64,000 bases of DNA from Bordetella pseudohinzii (GCF_000657795.2 NZ_JHEP02000003.1:310001-374000), one strand, 5' to 3'. Counted from the stretch's first letter, positions 1-9,808 are shown. Notes: generated from the sequence alone by a model not told the origin. Numbers and translations: made by a program.

Positions 1-966
1 TGGCAGCCCGTCTGCGCCGCGGCCGCCGACCCGGCGCGCGCGCCGGCCGCTGGCGACGCCGCCGCGGTGCGCCGTTTCATGCAGGCCTATCTGCAGCCCT
101 GGCGCCTCAATGGCGCCGACGGCCGCCCGGCCGTCAACACCGTCACGGGCTATTACGAGCCCCTGGTGCGCGGCGCGCGCGAGCGCAGCGCCCGCCACCA
201 ATGGCCGCTGTATGGCGTGCCCGACGACCTGCTCACCATCGACCTGGGCGCCGTCTATCCCGATCTGGCCGGCAAGCGCGTGCGCGGCAAGCTCGATGGC
301 CGCCGCGTCGTGCCCTATGACACCCGCGCCGGCATCGAAGCCTCCGACCGCAAGCCGCCCGTGGTGGCCTGGGTCGACGATCCCGTGGACAACTTCTTCC
401 TGCAGGTCCAGGGCTCGGGGCGCGTGCAGCTCACCGAAGGCCGCGACGCGGGCAAGACCATACGGGTGGCCTATGCCGACCACAATGGCCAGCCTTATGT
501 GTCCATCGGGCGCTGGCTGATCGACCGCGGCGAGCTGCGCGCCGACCAGGCGTCGATGCAGAACATCCGCGCCTGGGCGCAGCGCAATCCGGCGCGCGTG
601 CAGGAAATGCTCAACGCCAACCCGGCCGTGGTCTTCTTCCGCGAAGAGGCCGTGGCCGATCCCGAGCAAGGCCCCAAGGGCGCCTATGCCATTCCGCTGG
701 CGCCCGGCCGCTCGATCGCGGTGGACGCCAGCTTCGTGCCGCTGGGCACGCCCGTTTATCTCGCGACTACCTACCCCGCCTCCGAGCGGCCCTTGCAGCG
801 CCTGGTGTTCGCCCAGGACACGGGTACGGCCATCCGCGGCGCGGCGCGGGCCGATTACTACTGGGGCTTTGGCGATGAGGCCGGGCAGCAGGCCGGCCGC
901 ATGAAGCAGCGCGGCCAGATGTGGCTGCTGTGGCCCAAGCAGGCCGGGGAGCCCTCCGCAAGATGA
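1..966 (+). CDS. mltA: Membrane-bound lytic murein transglycosylase A, 3' part
   Basis: The reading frame is open from the first base, so the N-terminus and any lipoprotein signal lie outside the window. MltA cleaves the glycan strand of peptidoglycan, leaving 1,6-anhydro-muramyl ends, and normally sits on the inner face of the outer membrane. The fragment carries the MltA insert domain and the C-terminal 3D domain. The segment FAQDTGTAIRG followed by RADYYWGFGDEAG holds the conserved aspartates of the family, and the protein ends with the usual MKQRGQMWLLWPK. The stop overlaps the next start by four bases (ATGA), so the two genes are probably co-translated. Confidence 0.93.
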   Translation, partial: WQPVCAAAADPARAPAAGDAAAVRRFMQAYLQPWRLNGADGRPAVNTVTGYYEPLVRGARERSARHQWPLYGVPDDLLTIDLGAVYPDLAGKRVRGKLDGRRVVPYDTRAGIEASDRKPPVVAWVDDPVDNFFLQVQGSGRVQLTEGRDAGKTIRVAYADHNGQPYVSIGRWLIDRGELRADQASMQNIRAWAQRNPARVQEMLNANPAVVFFREEAVADPEQGPKGAYAIPLAPGRSIAVDASFVPLGTPVYLATTYPASERPLQRLVFAQDTGTAIRGAARADYYWGFGDEAGQQAGRMKQRGQMWLLWPKQAGEPSAR

Positions 967-2132
967 AACACCAGATCCTTGTCTGCGGCGCCGGCATCGT
1001 GGGCCTGTCGGCCGCGCTGGCGCTGGCCAGGCGCCAGCAGCGCGTGGCCGTCCTGGCGCCGCGCGCCAACGTGCCGCCCGCCGAGCCGGACGTCTATCAT
1101 CCGCGCGTCTACGCCATATCGCCGGCCAGCCAGCGCTTCCTGGCGGAACTGGGCATCTGGGATGCCATGCCCGCCTCCCGGCTGACGCCCGTCACGGCCA
1201 TGGAAATCCACGGCGACGCCGACGGCCGGGTCGAACTCAAGGCCTGGCAGGCGGCCCGCAACGAGCTGGCCTGGATCGCCGAGGCCGGCGAGATCGAGCG
1301 CGTGCTCATCCAGGCCACGCGCATGTTCGGCATTCCCTGGATCGAAGAGCGCGCCGTCGCCTGGCGTGACGGCGAGGTCGAGACCGAAAGCGGGCAACGC
1401 CTGGCGGCCGAACTCTTCGTGGGCGCCGACGGCGCGTCGTCGCCGCTGCGCGAGGCCGCCGGCCTGAAGCATGCAAGCAAGTCATACGCCGACATCGGCC
1501 TGGTCATGCACCTGGATGCCGAACAGCCTCACCACGGCACGGCCTTCCAGTGGTTCCGCGACGACGGCGTGCTGGCCCTGCTGCCCTTGCCCGACACGCG
1601 CGACGGCGCCCAGGTCTCCATGGTCTGGTCCATGCGCGAGGACATGGCGCGCCGGCTCATGGACATGCCCGCGCCCGAGCAGGCCGCCGAACTCGAAAAG
1701 CGTCTGGTCCTGGCCAGCGAGGGCCGTCTCGGCCGCCTGCGCGCGCGCGGCCGCCTGCATGGCTTTCCGCTCACGCTGGAGCATGCGCAGATGGTGGCGC
1801 CCGGCATCGCGCTGGCCGGCGACGCCGCGCACCGCCTGCATCCGCTGGCCGGCCAGGGCCTGAACCTGGGCCTGGGCGATGTCGAGGCCCTGGCCCGCGC
1901 CGTGGCCGGGCGCGAGCCCTACCGCCAGGCTGGCGACATCCGTGTGCTGCGCCGCTATCAGCGCGCGCGCGCCGAACCGGTGCTGGCCATGCGGCTGGCC
2001 ACCGATGGGCTGCATCGCCTGTTTGCCGCGCACAACGCGCCGGCGGCCTTTCTGCGCAACGCCGGCATGCGCGTGGTCGATGCGCTGCCCTTTCTCAAGC
2101 GCAAGCTCATCGAAGAGGCCTCGCGCAACTGA
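963..2132 (+). CDS. FAD-dependent monooxygenase, UbiH/UbiF/VisC family
   Basis: Flavoprotein hydroxylase of 389 residues, most likely one of the ring hydroxylases of ubiquinone biosynthesis. The N-terminal FAD-binding GAGIVG (residues 9-14) opens a Rossmann fold. The second FAD motif GDAAHRLHPLAGQGLNLG lies at about residue 285. The start at 963 was chosen because it overlaps the mltA stop as ATGA; longer in-frame starts would run back into mltA. Which ring position it hydroxylates (UbiH, UbiF or UbiM type) cannot be told from sequence alone, so no symbol is given. dsbC follows 40 bases downstream. Confidence 0.88.
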   Translation: MKHQILVCGAGIVGLSAALALARRQQRVAVLAPRANVPPAEPDVYHPRVYAISPASQRFLAELGIWDAMPASRLTPVTAMEIHGDADGRVELKAWQAARNELAWIAEAGEIERVLIQATRMFGIPWIEERAVAWRDGEVETESGQRLAAELFVGADGASSPLREAAGLKHASKSYADIGLVMHLDAEQPHHGTAFQWFRDDGVLALLPLPDTRDGAQVSMVWSMREDMARRLMDMPAPEQAAELEKRLVLASEGRLGRLRARGRLHGFPLTLEHAQMVAPGIALAGDAAHRLHPLAGQGLNLGLGDVEALARAVAGREPYRQAGDIRVLRRYQRARAEPVLAMRLATDGLHRLFAAHNAPAAFLRNAGMRVVDALPFLKRKLIEEASRN

Positions 2133-2172
2133 AGGGCGCGGCCGGCCTTGGTTTGGTATCAGGAGTGGTTTC

Positions 2173-3000
2173 ATGAACGCACGCATTATTTTCCTGCTGG
2201 CCGGCCTGTTGTGCGGCGCCGCGTTTGCCCAGGAGGGCAAATCGGTGTCGACCGGCCAGCCCGCGGACAAGGCCGACAAGGTCTATTCCACCAATCAAGT
2301 GGGCACGCCCGCCGCCAAGGGTGGCAAGGTTTATTCCACCACCCAGGCGCAGCCGCCCGATCCCGTGGCCGACGCGGTCAAGAAACGCTTCCAGCTGCGC
2401 TTCAATGACCTGGACATCACAGCCGTGCGCCGCACGCCCTATGGGCTGTTCGAGGTCCAGGTGGGCGCCGACATGATCTACACCGACGAGAACGTCTCCT
2501 GGGTGATGGAAGGCCCCTTGATAGACGCCACCACGCGCCGCGATGTCACGCGCGAAAACCAGGAAAAACTCAGCGCCGTCCAGTTCGCGGACCTGCCGCT
2601 TGACCTGGCCATCAAGCAGGTCAAGGGCAAGGGCACGCGCAAGCTCGCCATCTTCGAGGATCCCAACTGCGGCTATTGCAAGCAGCTGCGTCATACCTTG
2701 AAGGATGTGGACGATGTGACGATCTACACCTTCCTCTTTCCTATTCTGTCGCCGGACTCGACGGTCAAGGTGCGCGACGTCTGGTGCGCGGCCGACCCGG
2801 GCAAGACCTGGGATGACTGGATGCTGGACGGCAAGCGTCCCGCCACCGTCCAATGCGATGCGCCCATCGACAATATGCTGGCGCTGGGCCGCCAGCTCAT
2901 GGTGCGCGGCACGCCGACGATTTTCTTCGAGGATGGCACGCGCGCCAGCGGCGCCCTGCCTCTGGCCCAATTGCAGCAACGACTGTCCGCAAGCCGCTGA
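2173..3000 (+). CDS. dsbC: Periplasmic disulfide isomerase, DsbC family
   Basis: Thioredoxin-fold isomerase of 275 residues that rearranges wrong disulfides in the periplasm. It has a signal peptide (about residues 1-19, ending AAFA), an N-terminal DsbC dimerisation domain (about 62-125), the active site CGYC at 166-169, the cis-proline loop GTPTIF near 246-251 and a likely structural cysteine pair at 205 and 228. An AGGAG lies 7 bases before the ATG. Between signal peptide and dimerisation domain there is an unusual insert with the pentapeptide KVYST twice (36-40 and 52-56). It follows the monooxygenase gene closely and may share its transcript. Confidence 0.9.
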   Translation: MNARIIFLLAGLLCGAAFAQEGKSVSTGQPADKADKVYSTNQVGTPAAKGGKVYSTTQAQPPDPVADAVKKRFQLRFNDLDITAVRRTPYGLFEVQVGADMIYTDENVSWVMEGPLIDATTRRDVTRENQEKLSAVQFADLPLDLAIKQVKGKGTRKLAIFEDPNCGYCKQLRHTLKDVDDVTIYTFLFPILSPDSTVKVRDVWCAADPGKTWDDWMLDGKRPATVQCDAPIDNMLALGRQLMVRGTPTIFFEDGTRASGALPLAQLQQRLSASR

Positions 3001-3026
3001 CGCGCACACCCCGGGGGAGACAGCAC

Positions 3027-3980
3027 ATGAAAATTGCCATACTGGACGATTACCACGAAGTCGCCCTGCGTTATGCCGATTGGTCGAGCCTGGGCGCCGA
3101 CATCACGGCCTTTCGCGATGCCCTGCCGCAAGGCCCGGCACGCGCCCAGGTGCTGCAACCCTTCGACGTCATCGTGGCCATGCGCGAGCGCACGGCCTTT
3201 CCGGCCGAACTGATCGACGCCCTGCCCAATCTGCGCCTGCTGGTCACCACCGGGCTGCGCAACAATGCCATCGACATGCAGGCCTGCGCGGCGCGCGGCA
3301 TTCCGGTGTGCGGCGCGCCCGGCAGCGCCGACGCCAATACCGCCACGGCCGAGCTGGCCTGGGCGCATTTGCTGGCCTTGTTCAAGCACCTGCCCCAGGA
3401 AGACGCCGCGATGCGGCGCGGCATGTGGCAGACAGGCATGCCCGAACCCCTGGCCGGCAAGCGCCTGGGCGTGCTGGGCCTGGGCAAGCTGGGGCAGGCC
3501 GTGGCGCGGGTCGGCCTGGCTTTCGGCATGGACGTCGTCGCCTGGAGCCCCAATCTCACCGACGAGCGCGCCGCCCAGGCCGGCGTCAAGCGCGTGGACA
3601 AGGGCGAGCTCTTCTCCAGCTGCGATGCCATCAGCATCCATCTGGTCCTGAGCGAACGCACGCGCAACGTGGTGGACGACGCCGCCCTGGCGGCCATGAA
3701 GCCCACCGCCTATCTGGTCAATACCTCGCGCGCCGGCCTGGTCGACCAGGCCGCCTTGCGCGATGCGCTGGAAAAGCGCCGCATCGCCGGCGCCGGCCTG
3801 GACGTCTATCCGGTCGAGCCGCTGCCGCCCACGGATGCCGTGCGCGACCTGGACAACGTCATTCTCACGCCGCACCTGGGCTATGTCAGCCAGTCCAACT
3901 TCGAGGCTTTCTACCGCAATGCCGTCAAGGCCGTGCAGGCCTGGCGGGACGGCAAGCCCATACAGGTGCTCAACGCCTGA
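3027..3980 (+). CDS. D-2-hydroxyacid dehydrogenase family protein
   Basis: NAD-dependent oxidoreductase of 317 residues, of the family that includes phosphoglycerate and glycerate dehydrogenases. The Rossmann nucleotide site reads LGVLGLGKLG in the middle of the protein. The catalytic Arg, Glu and His of the family are recognisable in NTSRAGL, YPVEPLPP and TPHLGYVS. The start has a GGGGGAGA Shine-Dalgarno sequence just upstream and lies 26 bases after dsbC. The substrate cannot be inferred; with no serine or glyoxylate genes nearby it is probably a stand-alone reductase or dehydrogenase of a 2-keto acid. Confidence 0.88.
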   Translation: MKIAILDDYHEVALRYADWSSLGADITAFRDALPQGPARAQVLQPFDVIVAMRERTAFPAELIDALPNLRLLVTTGLRNNAIDMQACAARGIPVCGAPGSADANTATAELAWAHLLALFKHLPQEDAAMRRGMWQTGMPEPLAGKRLGVLGLGKLGQAVARVGLAFGMDVVAWSPNLTDERAAQAGVKRVDKGELFSSCDAISIHLVLSERTRNVVDDAALAAMKPTAYLVNTSRAGLVDQAALRDALEKRRIAGAGLDVYPVEPLPPTDAVRDLDNVILTPHLGYVSQSNFEAFYRNAVKAVQAWRDGKPIQVLNA

Positions 3981-4087
3981 GCGGCTGGCGCCAGCTCAAG
4001 CGTCCGAATTCTGCAATTCCTGGCAACAGCGCCGGCGGCGGCCCGCATACTAGCCCTATTTCCGCAATCGCCAAGGAGCGAGCGTTC

Positions 4088-4870
4088 ATTCAGGGCTGTA
4101 ATCGTTTTCGCCGCGCCTTGGGGCCTGCGCACTATGTGGTCTACCTGGACGAATTCGGCCATATCGGCCCTTATGTCAGCCGATCGCATCCGCGGTTTCG
4201 CACCAGCCCCGTGTTCGGTTTCGCGGGCTTTATGCTGCCGGCCGCCGAATTGCGCGAATTCGCCATTCATTTCCACCAACTGAAGTGCCGCCTGCTGCGC
4301 CCCGAAATCCAGCGCCAGCACCTGCCGGCCTGGCGCTGGGAGAAAAAAGGCGCGCAACTGTTCACCGAGCGCAATCTGCGGCGCTACCCCATGCTGGTCC
4401 AGGCCGCCACGCGCCTGATCGACCGCATCCGGCAGGCGGGCGGCCATGTGGTCGCCTGCGGCGGCGCCAAGCCGCCCGGGCAGACAGCGGCCGACCGCTT
4501 CCAGTTCCAGCTGCTGGCGGTCTTGCGCCGCGTGGCGGCGTATTGCGAGGCGCGCGAGGCCACCTTCATGGTCGTGCTGGATCAGCAAAAAAGCGGCAAG
4601 CGCTGGCGGGCGGCCCATGTCGAGGCCTGCACGCGCGCCATGTTCGAAGAGGGCGGGCGCAAATGCCGCAGCCTCATGGAGCCGCCCTTGCAGGCGGAGA
4701 GCGATCTGTTCCAGACCCTGCAATGCGCCGATTGGATCTGCGGCCTGGCCGGCCGGCTCTATGCCTATCGCGCCGCGCCGGCCGATTACCCCGAGTGGGC
4801 CTGTTTCGAGCAGTGTTTCGGACGGCAGCTGGATGCCGCCGTCCTGCCGGGGCTCATGCCCGGCGGCTGA
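4088..4870 (+). CDS. DUF3800 domain protein, start codon uncertain
   Basis: Protein of about 260 residues that begins with the DUF3800 signature [10 protein letters not shown] and carries [12 protein letters not shown] and [12 protein letters not shown] further on. DUF3800 is thought to have an RNase H-like fold; the conserved acidic residues (first D in YLDEFG, D in VVLDQQ, D in CADW) are all present. Biological role unknown. No ATG lies at a sensible place. A strong AAGGAG at 4073-4078 sits 9 bases before an ATT codon at 4088, the start used here. TTG 4118 and GTG 4136 are alternatives without a good ribosome-binding site. The 3' end overlaps the convergent ttcA by 17 bases. Confidence 0.72.
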   Translation: MQGCNRFRRALGPAHYVVYLDEFGHIGPYVSRSHPRFRTSPVFGFAGFMLPAAELREFAIHFHQLKCRLLRPEIQRQHLPAWRWEKKGAQLFTERNLRRYPMLVQAATRLIDRIRQAGGHVVACGGAKPPGQTAADRFQFQLLAVLRRVAAYCEAREATFMVVLDQQKSGKRWRAAHVEACTRAMFEEGGRKCRSLMEPPLQAESDLFQTLQCADWICGLAGRLYAYRAAPADYPEWACFEQCFGRQLDAAVLPGLMPGG

Positions 4871-5804
4871 AAACGATCTTCTGTTCGTTCAGACCGTCCG
4901 CGCCCTCTTCGGCGGGCGCGCCGCAGGCCTGTTCGTCGTCGGCCGGCTCATCGAAGGCGATGTCGCCGCCGGCATCCGGCACGCCCGTGGGCTTGAGGCC
5001 CACGAAGTCGAACAGCTCGCGGTCCATCAGGTGCGAGGGCACCACGCGCGACAGCGCATTGAAGACATTCCAGGAGCGGCCCGGAAACTTCCTGTCCCAT
5101 TCCTGCACCATGCGCGTGACTTCCTTGCGCTTGAGGTTTTCCTGCGAGCCGCAGAGATTGCAGGGGATGATGGGGAACTGCTTGAGCTGGGCATAGGCGA
5201 TGAGATCGCTTTCGGGGACATAGGCCAGCGGCCGGATGACGGTATGCCGGCCGTCATCGGAAACCAGCTTGGGCGGCATGCCCTTGAGCTTGCCGCCGTA
5301 GAACAAGTTCAGGAACAGCGTGCCCAGGATGTCGTCTCGGTGATGGCCCAGCGCGATCTTGGTCGCGCCTAGCTCGTCGGCCACGCGGTACAGGATCCCG
5401 CGGCGCAGGCGCGAACAGAGCGAGCACATGGTCTTGCCCTCGGGCACCACGCGCGTGACGATGGAATAGGTGTCCTGCGTCTCGATATGGAAGGGCACGC
5501 CCAGCGCGGTCAGGTAGTTGGGCAGGATGTCCGGCGGAAAGCCCGGCTGCTTCTGGTCCAGGTTGACGGCGATGAGCTCGAAGCGGAAGGGCGCGCGCTT
5601 TTGCAGCGCCATCAGGATGTCCAGCATGGCATAGGAATCCTTGCCGCCGGACAGGCAGACCATCACGCGGTCGCCTTCCTCGATCATGTTGTAGTCGGAC
5701 AGCGCGCGAGTCGTCTCGCGCGCCAGGCGCTTGCTCAGCTTATTGCCCTCGTGGCGGGCCTTTTCCTCGGCCGGGCTGCGGTATTCGGTGTCGGCGGTGC
5801 TCAT
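4854..5804 (-). CDS. ttcA: tRNA 2-thiocytidine(32) synthetase
   Basis: TtcA (316 residues) thiolates cytidine 32 of certain tRNAs using ATP and a 4Fe-4S cluster. The PP-loop SGGKDS is at residues 52-57. The two cluster-binding CXXC pairs are CSLC (127-130) and CNLC (215-218), and LGHHRDD near 152 is the second ATP-site motif. The C-terminal tail from about residue 280 is rich in Asp, Glu and Ala and looks dispensable. The gene lies three bases downstream of folB on the same strand, so they form a unit. tRNA-Arg(CCG), a typical TtcA substrate class in enterobacteria, is encoded elsewhere in the window. Confidence 0.95.
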   Translation of the reverse strand: MSTADTEYRSPAEEKARHEGNKLSKRLARETTRALSDYNMIEEGDRVMVCLSGGKDSYAMLDILMALQKRAPFRFELIAVNLDQKQPGFPPDILPNYLTALGVPFHIETQDTYSIVTRVVPEGKTMCSLCSRLRRGILYRVADELGATKIALGHHRDDILGTLFLNLFYGGKLKGMPPKLVSDDGRHTVIRPLAYVPESDLIAYAQLKQFPIIPCNLCGSQENLKRKEVTRMVQEWDRKFPGRSWNVFNALSRVVPSHLMDRELFDFVGLKPTGVPDAGGDIAFDEPADDEQACGAPAEEGADGLNEQKIVFSRRA

Positions 5805-5807
5805 GAT

Positions 5808-6167
5808 TCAACGGCTGATCTGGATTTCCACGCCCACGGCATTGCAGTCCGAAAAGGCCATGGGCTTGCTGATGCGCAGGCGCAGGGCACGGACTTCCTC
5901 GAATTCGGCCAGCAGGCGCGCGGCCACCTGCTCGGACAGCGTTTCGATCAGATTGACATGGGCCTGCGTGCATTCCTGGACGATGGCTTCGCGCAGGCGC
6001 CGGTAGTCCAGCACGCTGTGGATGTCGTGGTCGTCCACGCTGCGCGTGATGTCGATGTCGAATTCGGCGTCGACATGCAGCGGCTGGGTGGCGCGGCGTT
6101 CATGTTCGAGGATGCCGATGCGGGCGTCCAGGGCGAGGCCCGAAATGAAAATACGGCGAGTAGGCAT
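5808..6167 (-). CDS. folB: Dihydroneopterin aldolase
   Basis: Small folate-biosynthesis enzyme (119 residues, normal length) that cleaves 7,8-dihydroneopterin to 6-hydroxymethyl-dihydropterin and glycolaldehyde. The family signature IFISGLALDARIGILEHER at the N-terminus, DYRRLREAIV in the middle, LIETLSEQVA (catalytic Glu) and the terminal VGVEIQ are all present. It precedes ttcA by three bases on the minus strand, a pairing also seen in relatives. Its promoter must lie in the 107-base gap shared with the divergent gene at 6275. Confidence 0.93.
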   Translation of the reverse strand: MPTRRIFISGLALDARIGILEHERRATQPLHVDAEFDIDITRSVDDHDIHSVLDYRRLREAIVQECTQAHVNLIETLSEQVAARLLAEFEEVRALRLRISKPMAFSDCNAVGVEIQISR

Positions 6168-6274
6168 AATGAACTCAGGGCGGGGAGAAGCTGAATTGTA
6201 AGTCGCTGGGCCGCCCGCGCGGTCTGACTACAATTCGGGGACGCCTACGGGCGCTGGCACGGAAAAAGGGATAT

Positions 6275-7162
6275 ATGCAGCAGTTCTACGATGCGGTCAT
6301 AGTGGGGGCGGGCCCGGCGGGCGCCTCCTGCGCGGTCTGGCTGGCCAGGCTGGGCCTGGCGCCGGTGCTGGTCGAGGCAGGCGCGCGGGCCGGCGGGCTG
6401 ACGGCGGACAATCCCTTTGCCGATGACTGGATCGTGGCCGCGCCCGGCCGGACCGGCCAGGAAATCGCCGCCCAGATCGCCGAGAGCCTGGCGCTGGCCC
6501 GGGTGCCGCTGCGCCTGAATGCCCCGGCGCGCTCGGTGCGCCCCTGCAAGGGCGGCATCGAGCTGGCGCTCGATGGCGAGGCGCTCAAGGGCCGCTGTCT
6601 GGTCATCGCCTCGGGCGTGCGCGCCCGCGGCCTGCCCGGCCATGCGCCCGAGGCCAGGTGGCCGGGCGTGCTGATCGGCCCGGGTTCGCCCATCGTGGCC
6701 CAGGACTACACCGGCCTGTCCGTGGCGGTGCTGGGCGGCGGCGACAATGCCTTCGAGAACTTTGTCTATGTGCGCAACCGCGGCGCGCGCCAGGTGCATC
6801 TCTATGCGCGCAGCGTGCGCGCCCAACAGCAATGGGTGCAGCGCGCCGGCCGCGAAGGCGTCAGCGTGGGCGCCTACGAGGTCGACCCGCGGGCGCGCAG
6901 CGTCAATGGGCGCCGCTACGATCTCATCCTGGTGTTCTACGGCTGGGAGCCGCAGGCGGGTTTCGCCGACGGCCTGAACCTGGCGCGCGATGCGCGCGGC
7001 TATATCCAGACCGAGGCCGCGACCGCGCGCACCAGCCTGCCGGATGTCTATGCCATCGGCGAAGTGGCCAATCGCGCGCATCCCTGCGTGGTCACGGCCA
7101 TGGCCGACGGCGTGGTGGCGGCCAAGGACATCCAGCGGCGCTGGGAGCGCCAGCCGCGCTAG
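6275..7162 (+). CDS. NAD(P)/FAD-dependent oxidoreductase, thioredoxin-reductase fold
   Basis: Flavoprotein of 295 residues. It has an FAD site GAGPAGASCA at 11-20, an NAD(P) site VAVLGGGDNAFEN near 150 and the C-terminal FAD motif of this fold, DVYAIGEVAN. The redox CXXC pair that thioredoxin reductases carry between the two nucleotide domains is absent, so it is not a thioredoxin reductase; a ferredoxin-NADP reductase-like or unknown reductase role is more likely. The ATG is preceded by AAAAAGGGA. Its 3' end overlaps the convergent M61 peptidase gene by four bases. Confidence 0.85.
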   Translation: MQQFYDAVIVGAGPAGASCAVWLARLGLAPVLVEAGARAGGLTADNPFADDWIVAAPGRTGQEIAAQIAESLALARVPLRLNAPARSVRPCKGGIELALDGEALKGRCLVIASGVRARGLPGHAPEARWPGVLIGPGSPIVAQDYTGLSVAVLGGGDNAFENFVYVRNRGARQVHLYARSVRAQQQWVQRAGREGVSVGAYEVDPRARSVNGRRYDLILVFYGWEPQAGFADGLNLARDARGYIQTEAATARTSLPDVYAIGEVANRAHPCVVTAMADGVVAAKDIQRRWERQPR

Positions 7163-8919
7163 GCGGTCTCGCTCAACACGCAGTCCAGCGCCTCGGGCGC
7201 GGCCAGGCGCAGGCGGTAGGCGCGCAGTTCGTCGCGCCGGAACACATGCACCAGCACGCGGTCGCCCGGCCGGTATTGCGACAGCAGCACCTCCAGGCCG
7301 GCGGGCGCCTCCACCTTGAGGCCGTCGATGGCCACCAGCACGTCGCCCGCCGACAGGCCGGCGCGATGCGCCGCGCCGCCTTCGAAGACCGTGGCCAGGA
7401 CCAGGCTGTCCCCCTGTTTGCGCGTGCGCACATCCAGGCTGGGGATGGGGCTGGCCGTTTTCCATTGCACCGAGATGCCATGCGGGGCCAGCAGCTCGGC
7501 CAGGGGCACATCGGCGCGCCCATGGGCATAGCGCTGGATGAAACGGCGCGCGTCCACGCCGGTGGCCTCGCGCACCAGGGCGGGAAACTCGTCTTCGCCC
7601 AGGCCCCGCGGGCGGCCTCGGTAGAAGTCCCGGCCATAGCGCTGCCATAGCAGGCGCATCACGTCATCCAGGCTGTATTGGCCCTGGCTGTCGCGGCGGA
7701 TGAGCAGGTCCAGCCCCAGGGCGACCAGCGAACCCTTGGTGTAATAACTCACCAAGGCATTGGGCGAGTTCTCGTCCTGCTTGTAATAGCGCGTCCAGGC
7801 GTCGAACGAGCTTTCGGCCACCGATTGCTTGTGGCGGCCGGGGCTGCGCATCACGCCGGTGATGGCCTTGCCCAGCATGCGCAGATAGTCCGCGCGGGTG
7901 ATGACGCCGGCGCGCAGCAGCAGCAGGTCGTCGTAATAAGAGGTAAAGCCTTCGAACACCCACAGCAGCCGGGTCAGGCTGGGTTCTTGCAGCGTATAGG
8001 GCGCGAAAGCCGCCGGCTTGATGCGCTTGACATTCCAGGTGTGGAAGTACTCATGGCTGACCAAGCCCAGAAAGCCGCGGTAGCCCTCGCCCTGGCCTTG
8101 CTGGCCCAGCACGGGCAGATCCTTGCGCGAGGTCATGAGCGCGGTGCTGGCGCGGTGCTCCAGGCCGCCATAGCCGTCGCCGGTCACCATGGTCATGAAG
8201 ACATAGCGGTCGGCGCTGTCCAGGAAGGGCGCGCGCCGCGTGCGCGGCTCGAAAAAAGCGATCTGGGTTTCGCAGATTTTCTGCACGTCGCGCGCGATGC
8301 GCTCCAGGTCCAGGCGCGGCGCGACGCCCGTGAACACGAGTTCGTGCTCGGCGCCGTGCGCGCTGAAGCGGGCGACCTGCGGCGTGCCCATTTCAACGGG
8401 GTGGTCGATCAGGGCGTCGTAGTCGGGCGCCTGGTAGCGGCCAAAGCCATGGCGGCGGGCGCCGGCTTCGCGCAGGCTGGTGTAGACCTTCCAGCCCTCG
8501 ATGCCCGGCGGCGGCGCCAGCTCCAGCAGGCAGGGCTGTTCGTCGCGGCCATGCACGCGCAGGAAGACGCTGGTGCCATTGAAAAAGCCATGGCTTTCGT
8601 CCAGGTGGGCGCCGCGCACCGACAGATCCCAGGCATAGACCGTATAGTCGATGACCAGCGGCCCCTCGCAGGGCGCCGCCTGCCAGCTGTGGTTGTCGGT
8701 TTTTTCGACCGCCACGGCGCGCCCGCCGGCGCGCGCGGTCAGGGTTTCGATCTGGCGCGAAAAATCGCGGATGAGATAGCTGCCCGGAATCCAGGCCGGA
8801 AGCGACAGGCGCTGGCCCTGGGGATCCGGCTGCGCCACCGTTAGGGTTATCCGGTAGCGATGGCCGGCGGGGTCGTAGGGCTCAAGGCGGTAAATTACGG
8901 GTGCGTCGTTCATCCGCAT
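7159..8919 (-). CDS. M61 family metallopeptidase with C-terminal PDZ domain
   Basis: Protein of 586 residues of the glycyl-aminopeptidase family. The zinc site HEYFH is at 289-293 and the third ligand is probably E323 in [11 protein letters not shown]. The N-terminal region is a beta domain starting [21 protein letters not shown] domain occupies about residues 495-580 ([20 protein letters not shown]). There is no signal peptide, so it is probably cytoplasmic. An alternative start two codons downstream gives MNDAPV. It is transcribed divergently from the enoyl-CoA hydratase gene at 8955, with only 35 bases between them. Confidence 0.9.
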   Translation of the reverse strand: MRMNDAPVIYRLEPYDPAGHRYRITLTVAQPDPQGQRLSLPAWIPGSYLIRDFSRQIETLTARAGGRAVAVEKTDNHSWQAAPCEGPLVIDYTVYAWDLSVRGAHLDESHGFFNGTSVFLRVHGRDEQPCLLELAPPPGIEGWKVYTSLREAGARRHGFGRYQAPDYDALIDHPVEMGTPQVARFSAHGAEHELVFTGVAPRLDLERIARDVQKICETQIAFFEPRTRRAPFLDSADRYVFMTMVTGDGYGGLEHRASTALMTSRKDLPVLGQQGQGEGYRGFLGLVSHEYFHTWNVKRIKPAAFAPYTLQEPSLTRLLWVFEGFTSYYDDLLLLRAGVITRADYLRMLGKAITGVMRSPGRHKQSVAESSFDAWTRYYKQDENSPNALVSYYTKGSLVALGLDLLIRRDSQGQYSLDDVMRLLWQRYGRDFYRGRPRGLGEDEFPALVREATGVDARRFIQRYAHGRADVPLAELLAPHGISVQWKTASPIPSLDVRTRKQGDSLVLATVFEGGAAHRAGLSAGDVLVAIDGLKVEAPAGLEVLLSQYRPGDRVLVHVFRRDELRAYRLRLAAPEALDCVLSETA

Positions 8920-8954
8920 ATCTTACTTCTCATATTCTTCGCAGGAGACATTCC

Positions 8955-9731
8955 ATGAGCGAGTCGTTTGTACTGGTCGAAACCCGCGGCCGAGTCGGTC
9001 TGCTGACCCTGAACCGTCCCAAGGCCCTCAATGCCCTGAACGACCAGCTCATGGACGAGCTTGGCGCCGCCTTGCTGGCCTTCGAGGCCGACGCCGGCAT
9101 CGGCGCCATCGTGATCACGGGCAGCGAAAAAGCCTTCGCCGCCGGCGCCGACATCGGCGCGATGAAAGACTGGTCGTACATGGACGTCTATGGCAGCGAG
9201 TACATCACCCGCAACTGGGAGACGCTCAAGCGCGTGCGCAAGCCCGTGATCGCGGCGGTGGCCGGCTATGCGCTGGGCGGCGGCTGCGAGCTGGCCATGA
9301 TGTGCGACATCGTGATCGCGGCCGACACGGCGCGTTTCGGCCAGCCCGAGATCAAGCTGGGCGTGATTCCCGGCGCCGGCGGCACTCAGCGCCTGACCCG
9401 CGCGGTCGGCAAGTCCAAGGCCATGGACCTGGTGCTCACCGCCCGCATGATGCATGCCGACGAGGCCGAGCGCAGCGGGCTGGTGTCGCGCGTGGTGCCG
9501 GCCGACAAGCTGCTCGACGAAGCCCTGGAGGCCGCCACGGTCATCGCCTCGATGTCCCTGCCTTCGGTGATGATGGCCAAGGAGTGCGTCAACCGCGCCT
9601 TCGAGGTTTCCCTGAACGAAGGCCTGCTGTTCGAACGCCGCGTCTTCCATTCGCTGTTCGCCACCGAAGACCAGAAAGAAGGCATGGCCGCCTTCACCGA
9701 GAAGCGCAAGCCGGATTTCAAGCATCGCTGA
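8955..9731 (+). CDS. Enoyl-CoA hydratase (mitochondrial ECH type)
   Basis: Crotonase of 258 residues that hydrates trans-2-enoyl-CoA in beta-oxidation. Both catalytic glutamates of the classical hydratase are present, in [12 protein letters not shown] and in [18 protein letters not shown]. The oxyanion-hole segment is [10 protein letters not shown]. The C-terminal [16 protein letters not shown] is typical of true enoyl-CoA hydratases. AGGAG at 8943-8947 supports the start. It stands alone, divergent from the M61 peptidase gene, and is followed by a stem-loop at 9777-9808. Confidence 0.93.
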   Translation: MSESFVLVETRGRVGLLTLNRPKALNALNDQLMDELGAALLAFEADAGIGAIVITGSEKAFAAGADIGAMKDWSYMDVYGSEYITRNWETLKRVRKPVIAAVAGYALGGGCELAMMCDIVIAADTARFGQPEIKLGVIPGAGGTQRLTRAVGKSKAMDLVLTARMMHADEAERSGLVSRVVPADKLLDEALEAATVIASMSLPSVMMAKECVNRAFEVSLNEGLLFERRVFHSLFATEDQKEGMAAFTEKRKPDFKHR

Positions 9732-9776
9732 GGGCAGGCCGGTTACGGCCTGTCGTTCCTGGTTTCGATTCGCCCC

Positions 9777-9808
9777 AGACGCCCGCGCGCCCGAGCCCGC
9801 GGGCGTCT
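9777..9808 (+). terminator. Probable Rho-independent terminator of the enoyl-CoA hydratase gene
   Basis: Perfect 11-base inverted repeat (AGACGCCCGCG at 9777-9787 and its complement at 9798-9808) with a 10-base loop, followed by a short T-containing stretch (TGTCT). It is 45 bases after the stop codon. The T-run is weak. Confidence 0.55.

Noticed and set aside
1482-3875. Long minus-strand frames opposite the monooxygenase, dsbC and dehydrogenase genes
   Set aside because: They mirror codon bias of the genes on the plus strand and have no recognisable protein features.
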